The notes below the pieces were generated by a model. It saw only the letters and a program-made list of their open reading frames with translations, did not search any database and had not been told where the DNA came from. Below, one piece after another: positions 57,585 through 64,000 of a DNA stretch of 64,000 nt (positions within the stretch are counted from its first letter, which is position 1; every line of letters begins with the position of its first letter). The stretch covers positions 4,650,001 to 4,714,000 of the forward strand of contig CP036290.1 of assembly GCA_007750655.1 (NCBI GenBank), written 5' to 3'. This stretch comes from Rohdeia mirabilis (GTDB lineage Bacteria; Planctomycetota; UBA1135; GCA-002686595). The translations under genes were made by a program, and so were the position numbers.

Positions 57585-58838
57585 ATGTGGAAAGCGTCCC
57601 TTCTCATCGTCGTCGCAGCCGGTCTGTCGGCCGGAGCCTGGTGGCTCGGTCGCGCCGAGCGCGAAGCCCTCGAACAACGTCTGGTCGCGCTCGAGGTCCT
57701 CGACGTGTCCGACGCGCAGATCTCGCGTGGCCACATCGGGCAGGTGCGGCAGCTCGAGGAACGCCTGGGTGAGTTGGTCGAGGTCGGCGATCTGGTCGAA
57801 CGGGATCGCGACGAGGTCTTCGGACGCATCGGCATCACCGAGGCCAACCTCGCCGAGCTGGCGGCCGAGCTCGACCTGCGCGAGCGGCGGATCGAGGAGC
57901 TGGAACAGGCCCAGCGCACCATTCTCGAGGACCTGCTCGCCGAGCAGCTCGGCGCGGCCGAGCGCGAGCGCGCCGAGCTCACGCTCGAACTGGCCGAGAC
58001 GCGCGCCGAACTCGAAGCGGCGATCACTCGCGAGCGCGAGCAGTTCGTGGCCCTCGAACGTCGGCTCGAGGACAGTCGGGCCGCGCGCGCGGAGGAGGAT
58101 CCCGAGATCCTGTGGCGCCGGTTCATGGGCCCCGTCGTGCAACTCGCCGGTGACATCAGCGTCGGCAGTGGAACGCTGCTGCGCTCGCAGCCGATCCCGG
58201 GTCGCGACCACGCCTGGCGCACCCATCTCTTGACCGCGTGGCACGTCGTGCGCGACATGCAGGACGATCCGCGTCAGCCGGTGACGCCGATCCCGGTCCG
58301 CATCTACCTCGAGGACGGCCGCCACCGCGACGAGATCGCGCACGTCGTCGTCCGCCACGAAGCGATGGACGTCGCGTTGCTCGAGCTCGACACGACGGTG
58401 CCGGTCGCCGAGGGCGCGCTCCTGCCCCAACGCGAGACGATGGCCGCCGCGCGCACGTTCCACGCGATCGTGGCCGTCGGTTGCCCGCTCGGAACGGACC
58501 CGATCCCGACGCGCGGCCAGGTCGCGTCGACCGCTCACACGGTGGACGGACAGCGCTACTGGATGATCAACGCGCCGACCTACATCGGCAACAGCGGCGG
58601 TGCGGTCTTCGACGAGAACACCGGCGAACTGCTGGGCGTGTTCTCGAAGATCTACAACCACGGAACCCTGCGCCCGACGATCGTTCCGCACATGGGCCTC
58701 GTCACGCCGATGGACGACATCTACGGCTGGCTCGAGACCTGCGGCTGGGGCGTCGACGGCGAGGGCCTCTTGATGGCGCTCGACAAGGGCACAGCGCCGA
58801 AGGCCGAGCGCGCGGCCGTCGCCACGTCGCGCGAGTGA
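57585..58838 (+). CDS. Membrane-anchored coiled-coil serine protease (trypsin-like)
   Basis: 417 residues. An N-terminal helix (LLIVVAAGLSAGAWWLG) is followed by a long Glu/Arg/Leu-rich coiled coil (~25-170), then a chymotrypsin-fold domain (~180-390). The catalytic triad is visible: His in LLTAWHVVRDM, Asp in EAMDVALLELD and Ser in YIGNSGGAVFD. There is no PDZ domain, unlike DegP/HtrA, so the coiled coil may control assembly. Likely envelope quality control or processing. Confidence 0.9.
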   Translation: MWKASLLIVVAAGLSAGAWWLGRAEREALEQRLVALEVLDVSDAQISRGHIGQVRQLEERLGELVEVGDLVERDRDEVFGRIGITEANLAELAAELDLRERRIEELEQAQRTILEDLLAEQLGAAERERAELTLELAETRAELEAAITREREQFVALERRLEDSRAARAEEDPEILWRRFMGPVVQLAGDISVGSGTLLRSQPIPGRDHAWRTHLLTAWHVVRDMQDDPRQPVTPIPVRIYLEDGRHRDEIAHVVVRHEAMDVALLELDTTVPVAEGALLPQRETMAAARTFHAIVAVGCPLGTDPIPTRGQVASTAHTVDGQRYWMINAPTYIGNSGGAVFDENTGELLGVFSKIYNHGTLRPTIVPHMGLVTPMDDIYGWLETCGWGVDGEGLLMALDKGTAPKAERAAVATSRE

Positions 58839-59211
58839 GGGCGGCAGCCGGCGCCCTCGAACGCACGGGCTCGCCCGCCGAAGGTCGGACCGATTTCTCG
58901 TTCGAATTCGTAGCGGCGCCGAGGGCCGCTGGGCGAGCGCGACACCGAGCCACTCGCGACCACCGCCCTCGGCCGGGCCCTCCTAGGAAGTCGTAAATCG
59001 TTGATCGGCGCCCAGATGGCCGCTGAACCCAGCAGGCGACTTGTCTGCTGCACAATTCTTGGGTTCGCGGGAGCCGAACGCGGAGCGCTGTCGGCGCCCA
59101 CCCGCCGGCCTTGACGGAACTCCTGGACCCGCATAGCGTCGGGACGAAGAAGCGTGGCCGGGGCTCTTGGTGTCCGCGGTACGCACGAGCTCTTCTCCTC
59201 TCCGAAGCTCC
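58839..59211. other. Intergenic region, no gene seen
   Basis: 373 nt, with a less GC-rich middle part (58985-59065). It contains a short hairpin, CAGCAG-(gcgacttgt)-CTGCTG, near 59031-59051, and a possible -35 (TTGACG, 59111-59116) without a convincing -10. No coding frame or RNA family was recognised. Confidence 0.5.
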
Positions 59212-59604
59212 ATGCGACTCAAGTTCCTGGCACTCGCCGCTGCCTTCCTGGTCGTCGGTCCGTCCCACGCGTCCGCCCCCTCCGAGACGATCCTCTACGA
59301 GTGTGGCGAGCAGGTCACCATTCTCGACAGCGCTCGCCTTCGGACGAAGGTCACACCGGTGTTCGCGGCGTCGCACGGAACGACGCCCGACGACATGGCG
59401 CTGCACGAGTTCCTCGTGCGCCAGCGCTATCTCGAGGACGTCGAGTGTGTCGACGAGTGTCCGAACGGCCCGGCCAGCACCTGCCAGCCCGGTGCGATCT
59501 TCACCTACGACCACGCGGCGGGCGCCTGGGGCATCCCGTCGGGCGACTACGTCGTCACGTTCACGGGCGTCGAGATCGTGCGCGGTTGCAGCGACTGCCT
59601 GTGA
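59212..59604 (+). CDS. Small cysteine-rich exported protein
   Basis: 130 residues. Signal peptide MRLKFLALAAAFLVVGPSHA. The mature part has six cysteines (YECGE, VECVDECP, STCQPG, RGCSDCL), which suggests disulfides in the periplasm or outside. No family recognised. ATG at 59212 chosen because the signal peptide begins there; a GTG-type start at 59167 would precede it. It lies 51 nt before the next small exported-protein gene. Confidence 0.75.
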   Translation: MRLKFLALAAAFLVVGPSHASAPSETILYECGEQVTILDSARLRTKVTPVFAASHGTTPDDMALHEFLVRQRYLEDVECVDECPNGPASTCQPGAIFTYDHAAGAWGIPSGDYVVTFTGVEIVRGCSDCL

Positions 59605-59655
59605 GCCGAACCGGCGCGGGCCACCGATCCGTTCCATGATCCACGGACGCGACCG

Positions 59656-60465
59656 ATGATGCACCGCACGAAGACCCTCACGATCCTCGCCGCCGCGCTG
59701 GCCCTCACGGGCGCCTTCACCGTCGGCCGCCTCACCGCGCCCGTGGCCGAAGCTCCCGGACCGAAGTGGCTGGCACCGACGCCCGACGTCGGCGCCGTGC
59801 TGCCCGAACCGGAGGTCCAGCTGGCGCACGACCGACGTGCGTTGGTCGCGGACGTCGAGCGGCCGGGCGGTCCCGACCTCTCCGCCGGAGCCGTCGAAGG
59901 GCCGGCCGTGACCGAAGCGGAGGAGGAGCTCGGTGCGCTCGCCCAGCGCTATCCGCTGCTCGTCGGCCTGGTCGAGTTCGACGACGTTCCGTTCGCCGAG
60001 GTCGATCTCGACGAGCTGCGCGGACTGGAGTTCATGCACCTTCTGCGCAGCGTTCGCGCCGCCGCGGCGACGGAGGAAGCGGCTGCGATCGCCGCGATCC
60101 CCGAACCACTGCGCCGGACCGTCTCGCGCAGCGTGGCGGAGAGTGAGATCGCGAACGGACCCGAGGTCTACTTCGCGAAGCTCCCCACGACGAAGGCCGC
60201 CGCCTTCGGCTCCGCCACCTACGTCGAGCTGACCGAGGACCTCACGCCGGTCCTCCGCCAACTGCGCGACCTGTCGGTCGAGGTGCACACGCACCCGGCC
60301 TACGAGACCTACAAGCTCGGCTGGGCCGGCCACTGCGAGGAGACGCGCACGCCGCTCCCCATCGTCGAGTGGAGGGCCGAGAAGTGGGGCGCGCGGCTGG
60401 TCGGGTACGACGCCGCGGGGACGGTGCTCGCGACGAGCGACTCGAAGTGGCTCGGGATGCCGTAG
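59656..60465 (+). CDS. Exported or membrane-anchored protein of unknown function
   Basis: 269 residues with an N-terminal hydrophobic segment (LTILAAALALTGAFTVG). The rest is acidic and helical, ending in a small domain with HTHPAYETYKLGWAGHC and IVEWRAEKWGARLVGYDAAG. No catalytic motif or family could be assigned. It lies between another small exported protein and a GT87-like gene, in the same direction. Confidence 0.75.
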   Translation: MMHRTKTLTILAAALALTGAFTVGRLTAPVAEAPGPKWLAPTPDVGAVLPEPEVQLAHDRRALVADVERPGGPDLSAGAVEGPAVTEAEEELGALAQRYPLLVGLVEFDDVPFAEVDLDELRGLEFMHLLRSVRAAAATEEAAAIAAIPEPLRRTVSRSVAESEIANGPEVYFAKLPTTKAAAFGSATYVELTEDLTPVLRQLRDLSVEVHTHPAYETYKLGWAGHCEETRTPLPIVEWRAEKWGARLVGYDAAGTVLATSDSKWLGMP

Positions 60466-60526
60466 GGTCCGGCGCGGACGTGCGGCCGGCGACCGATCAG
60501 GTGCGCCGCACCCGTCCCACCGACCC

Positions 60527-61855
60527 ATGCAGCGCTACGGCTTCGTCGCCCTCGGACTCGTCCTCGCGATCCTGACCCTCGTCCGCGTCGCCGACAAGGC
60601 GCAGCGCGGCAAGCAGGCGCTGATCAAGTGGACGCCGCAGCTCGAGCAGCTGGTCGAAGGTCGCGACGTCTACGAGCGCTCGGACTCCGGACTGGTGCGG
60701 ACCGAGGGCGCGGCGAAGGACGGAACGAGCGCCGAGGGCTTTCCGACGCCGCCGATCTCGGGGCTGCTGCTGGCGCCGTTCGCGCAACTGGGCCCCGTCC
60801 CCGGCAGCCTGGCGTTCGCGGCCCTCAAGATCGTGCTGGCGAGCTTCGCTCTGACGGTGGCGCTCGCGATCGCGTTCGAGCCCGGCCGCGCTCCGACGGT
60901 CGCGGCGCTGCTCGTGCTCGCGGGCGTCTTGCGCGTGTGGTCGTCCGACCTGGCGCACGGCAACACGAACCTGCTGGTGCTCGGTGCGATCGCCGCGGCG
61001 CTGCTCGCCTGGCACCGCCGCATGGAGGCGCTCGGCGGACTGTGGATCGCGCTGGCCGCGGCGCTGAAGGTCACGCCGCTGCTGCTGCTGGCCCTGCCGC
61101 TCGCGCGCCGCAGCCGAGCCGGCCTGATCGGGTTCGGCGCTGGCTGCGTCTTCTTCCTGGTCGCGGTGCCCGGTGCGATGCTCGGACCGACGACGGCGCT
61201 CGAGCTGCTCGGTGCGTGGGGCCGCCAGATGTTCCTGCCCTACCTCGAGGGGCGCGAGCTGACCCTGCTCGTGACCGAACACACCAACCAGTCGCTGCTC
61301 GGCGTCCTCGCGCGCTGGTTCACCGACGCGACGGCGATCGAAGCGCGGCCCGACGTCTGGGCGAAGGACCTCGGCATCGGCGTCGCGCACCTCTCGGCGG
61401 ACGCGCTGCACTGGCTGCATCGCGTGCTCGCGCTCGGCGTCCTCGGCATCAGCGTGCTCGCCCTGCGGCCGTTCGCGCGCGGTGACGAGTCGGCGGATCG
61501 CGACGCGGACGGGGGCGCGACCCTGCGCGCGTTCGCGATCCTGTGCCTCGCGATGCTGCTGCTCAGCGAGCGCTCGTGGAAGCAGCACTACGTCGTGCTC
61601 GTGTTCCCGCTCGCCCACCTGGTGAGCATCGCGTGGCTCGCGGTCGGCGCCCGTCGCGCGTGGGCGGTCGCGGCGTTGGCGACGAGCGCGCTCCTGCACG
61701 GCCTGACCGGCTCGGGCACGCTCGGCGACCGCGGCAGCGACCTGGCCGAGGCCTACGGCGCCTGGTTCCTGGGCGCGGTCGTGCTGTGGGTCGCGTGTAT
61801 CGCGCTTCAGCGACCGTCCGAGTCCGTCGGCGCGCCTTCGCCCGGTTCGAGATAG
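60527..61855 (+). CDS. GT87-type (DUF2029) polyprenyl-sugar glycosyltransferase
   Basis: 442 residues with about ten membrane helices. Early residues include DVYERSDSGL, then FPTPPISGLLLAPFAQLGP, RVWSSDLAHGNTNLLVLGAIAAALLAWH, and LGGLWIALAAALKVTPLLLL. The GN.N plus K.TP pairing is typical of the GT87/DUF2029 mannosyltransferase family, which uses polyprenyl-phosphate sugars. Its 3' end overlaps the convergent sulfatase-fold gene by 49 nt. Confidence 0.82.
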   Translation: MQRYGFVALGLVLAILTLVRVADKAQRGKQALIKWTPQLEQLVEGRDVYERSDSGLVRTEGAAKDGTSAEGFPTPPISGLLLAPFAQLGPVPGSLAFAALKIVLASFALTVALAIAFEPGRAPTVAALLVLAGVLRVWSSDLAHGNTNLLVLGAIAAALLAWHRRMEALGGLWIALAAALKVTPLLLLALPLARRSRAGLIGFGAGCVFFLVAVPGAMLGPTTALELLGAWGRQMFLPYLEGRELTLLVTEHTNQSLLGVLARWFTDATAIEARPDVWAKDLGIGVAHLSADALHWLHRVLALGVLGISVLALRPFARGDESADRDADGGATLRAFAILCLAMLLLSERSWKQHYVVLVFPLAHLVSIAWLAVGARRAWAVAALATSALLHGLTGSGTLGDRGSDLAEAYGAWFLGAVVLWVACIALQRPSESVGAPSPGSR

Positions 61856-64000
61856 CCGAGCGCTTCGAGCCGCGCGCGCACGGTGTCGGAGATCGACGGC
61901 GGCCGCACGGCGCGCGATGCGCTGGCCTGCGCCGCCTCTCCCTTCGCGCGTTCGGCGAGGCGCACCGCCTCCAATCGCTCGCGCGCGGCGACGTCGGGAG
62001 CTTCCGCACCCGGGGCCACGAGGTCGTGCGCCTCGAGCGGATCGTCGCGCCAGCGGTAGACCTCGCGGAACTCGCCGACGAGCGGTTCGAAGACCGCGCG
62101 CTTCACCTCGGGCCGCTCCGAGAACCACGCGGCGTACTTCGCGGTCGACCACCACGTCCCGACCAACTCCGGCGCCGTGCGCTCGAGATGCCCCTCGGGC
62201 ATGCGCGGGTGGCGCAGGATGGTCTGGTAGGACGACGAGGTCGGCACGGACCAGATCAACTTGTCGCCGCCGTCGAGCACGGCCTCCTGGTCGCCGATGC
62301 CGCCGCGCGCGTAGATCGGAGCGGCATCGAGCTCGGCCCCACCCATCGCGGCCGCGAGCGAGCGACCGTGCAGGTCCGGCGGAACCGGCAGACCTGCCAG
62401 CTCGAGCACCGTCGGCATCAGGTCGACGAGTTGCACCGGCGTCGTGATGCGCCGTCCTCCGTGCTCGCCGCCCGGGAGCCTGACGATCAGTGGCACGCGC
62501 AGCACCTCGTCGTAGAGCGTCCCGTGGTCGAACCAGTAGTCGTGTTCGCCGACCGCCTCGCCGTGGTCCGAGCTGAGGATCACGATCGAGTTCTCGAGCA
62601 GACCGCGCCGATCGAGCCAGGCGTACAGCCGTCCGAAGTAGTCGTCGACCTCGGCGATCTTCTCGTCGTAGGCGTTGGCGTAGGGCTCGGAGAGCAGCGT
62701 CTCGGTCGGCGGGCCGATGCCCTTTCGCTCGGCCCAGGCCACGTACTCGGGGATCACGCCGAACACGTGCTGTTGGTCGAATCCGACCGGAACACGGCGC
62801 TGCGGGTCGTAGAGACCGTCGCCGTCCCACCGGCCGCGGTAGCGCCAGCGCGTGAAGTACGGACCGTGGGGGTCCATCGGCTGGAGCAGCGCGAAGAACG
62901 GCGAGTCGCGCTGCGCCATCCACTCCAGCGCGAGCGGCAGGATGTGCGCGAACCCGCCATCGGTGTCGGACAGGTAGATCTCGGCCGCGCTCGTGTCGAA
63001 GACGTCGAAACCCTGGTCCATGCCCATGCCCGCGCTGACCCACGGATTGTCGAGCCAGGCCGCGGTGGCGTACCCGGCCGAACGCAGCGCTTCCGCCCAG
63101 GTCCAGCGGCTGGCGGCCAGGTGGTTCGTCTCCCAGGCCTGCGGTTCGGCGACGCCCTTCGCGCGGATCTCGTGCGCGTTCGGGTACAGGCCCGTGAACT
63201 GCGAGAGGTAGCTCGGCGCGGTCCACGGCGCGTTGGCCATGGCGGCCTCGAAGAGCACGCTCTCGGCGGCGAACCGATCGATGTGCGGCGTCGTCTCGCG
63301 CGGGTAGCCGTAGCAGGACAGGTGCTTGGCGGCGAGCGTGTCGACCGAGACGAAGACCACGTTGGGTCGGGTCGGCCTCGCGCCCTGCTGCGGACGCGCG
63401 GCGTCGAGGGGCAGCGCGCGCAGGTCGTCGATCACGACCGCGCCGTCGCCCGACCACTCGAGCCGCAGTGATCCGGTCGCGTCGGCGAAGGCGCGCGAAC
63501 GCTCGGGCAGCGATCCCTCCCAGGCGATCACGCCGTTCTCGGGCAGGAGGACCACGGGCTCGGCGTCGATGAGGACGCGGCTGTCCGTGGTGTCGAGCGC
63601 GCCGAACGTCAGGGCCAGGGCGCCGTCGACGCCGTCCTTCACGCGACCCGACAGCACCAGTCGGCCCGCGTTCGGTCCGCCGATGTGGTAGAGCGCGCCC
63701 GTGCCCGGCTCGAGTTCGAGGCCCTCGCGGCTGGCGTGCGCGAGTCTGGGCTCGGCCCACTCCACGGCGCCCAACGCGAACCCGACGCGGCGCTCGTCCG
63801 CGATGTCGTAGTCGCGCGGCGCGGGCACGACCACCGTGCTCGCGACCGAAAGTTCGAGCAGGTTCTCGCCGCCGTTCCAGACTTCGGGAGGTGTGTCGAA
63901 CTCGTGCCAGGCCGAGCCCTCCGACAGATCGACCGTGCCGAGGTCGTGGTCGCCGAGACGCAGGTTCAGCTGCTTCGCGCCACCCGGCGCCCGCTTCGCC
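61807..64000 (-). CDS. Sulfatase-fold (alkaline phosphatase superfamily) protein, 5' end cut by the window
   Basis: The frame is open to the right edge; about 731 residues are visible. N-terminal ~200 residues form a beta domain, partly outside. The catalytic domain has VVFVSVDTLAAKHLSCYGYP, a metal Asp in VDTL, HGPYFTRWRYR and SSDHGEAVGEHDYWFDHG (Asp, His). At the nucleophile position the sequence reads APWTAPSYLSQFTG: the C-x-P-S-R motif that yields formylglycine is replaced by T-A-P-S-Y, so a threonine is the likely nucleophile. It may hydrolyse or transfer a phospho-ester rather than a sulfate ester. Exported or membrane-bound location cannot be judged without the N-terminus. Confidence 0.85.
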   Translation of the reverse strand, partial: AKRAPGGAKQLNLRLGDHDLGTVDLSEGSAWHEFDTPPEVWNGGENLLELSVASTVVVPAPRDYDIADERRVGFALGAVEWAEPRLAHASREGLELEPGTGALYHIGGPNAGRLVLSGRVKDGVDGALALTFGALDTTDSRVLIDAEPVVLLPENGVIAWEGSLPERSRAFADATGSLRLEWSGDGAVVIDDLRALPLDAARPQQGARPTRPNVVFVSVDTLAAKHLSCYGYPRETTPHIDRFAAESVLFEAAMANAPWTAPSYLSQFTGLYPNAHEIRAKGVAEPQAWETNHLAASRWTWAEALRSAGYATAAWLDNPWVSAGMGMDQGFDVFDTSAAEIYLSDTDGGFAHILPLALEWMAQRDSPFFALLQPMDPHGPYFTRWRYRGRWDGDGLYDPQRRVPVGFDQQHVFGVIPEYVAWAERKGIGPPTETLLSEPYANAYDEKIAEVDDYFGRLYAWLDRRGLLENSIVILSSDHGEAVGEHDYWFDHGTLYDEVLRVPLIVRLPGGEHGGRRITTPVQLVDLMPTVLELAGLPVPPDLHGRSLAAAMGGAELDAAPIYARGGIGDQEAVLDGGDKLIWSVPTSSSYQTILRHPRMPEGHLERTAPELVGTWWSTAKYAAWFSERPEVKRAVFEPLVGEFREVYRWRDDPLEAHDLVAPGAEAPDVAARERLEAVRLAERAKGEAAQASASRAVRPPSISDTVRARLEALGYLEPGEGAPTDSDGR

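Noticed and set aside
60497-63760. A 1087-codon open frame on the minus strand
   Set aside because: Overlaps the GT87-like and sulfatase-fold genes in the wrong frame; no recognisable domain.

Overview
This is a very GC-rich (about 70%) stretch of bacterial chromosome, densely coded on both strands. An outer membrane is implied by a phosphate-selective porin and a TonB-dependent receptor. Gene content such as YfbK-like VWA proteins beside ECF sigma factors, FG-GAP and propeller surface proteins, an arylsulfotransferase-like protein, a HEAT-repeat/cyclophilin lipoprotein, a sulfatase-fold enzyme and weak or absent Shine-Dalgarno sequences suggests Planctomycetota. That placement is inference from gene content only. 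No rRNA, tRNA, CRISPR array, prophage or transposase gene was seen.

Layout. 0-3.1 kb: phosphate uptake (pstC fragment, pstS, divergent OprP/OprO-like porin, Pho-box-like site between them). 3.2-7.9 kb, minus strand: modC, modB, modA, an OmpR/PhoB-type response regulator, tryptophan 2,3-dioxygenase. 8.0-12.3 kb: biotin operon bioB, a bioF-bioD fusion, bioA. 12.1-19.7 kb, minus strand: a phosphatase-like lipoprotein without its catalytic motif, a DUF423 protein, two YfbK-type VWA proteins and an ECF sigma factor. 19.8-24.3 kb: ureohydrolase, TonB receptor, DUF2892 protein, C26 amidotransferase. 24.6-29.8 kb: an unknown membrane protein, a strong intrinsic terminator, carB. 29.8-31.1 kb: a secreted protein under a cobalamin riboswitch. 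31.3-35.6 kb, minus strand: ECF sigma, zinc anti-sigma, a small membrane protein, PilM/PilN-like and PilO-like pilus platform proteins. 36-47.8 kb: FG-GAP surface protein, acyltransferase, M14 peptidase, arylsulfotransferase-like protein, twin 14-repeat propeller proteins. 48-51.3 kb: SixA-like phosphatase, glycosyltransferase, class III alcohol dehydrogenase and hydrolase. 51.3-64 kb: a regulatory-domain surface protein, ribBA, HEAT-cyclophilin lipoprotein, coiled-coil serine protease, two small exported proteins, a GT87-type transferase and a partial sulfatase-fold protein.

The most striking structure is a family of long palindromes. Three copies (5.9, 13.4 and 53.6 kb) share a core of exactly 102 nt. 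Their arms differ between copies yet stay self-complementary within each copy (perfect in two, four mismatches in the third). A longer relative lies at 38.7 kb and a decayed candidate at 57.2 kb. All abut stop codons. The 5.9 kb copy lies inside the start of modA: removing exactly 126 nt (42 codons) restores a textbook lipoprotein signal peptide.

Genes that appear to work together: phosphate uptake (pst plus porin); molybdate uptake (modABC, translationally coupled to a regulator); biotin synthesis; sigma/anti-sigma modules linked to VWA proteins and to pilus assembly; B12-controlled surface protein; formaldehyde oxidation (class III ADH plus esterase-like hydrolase).
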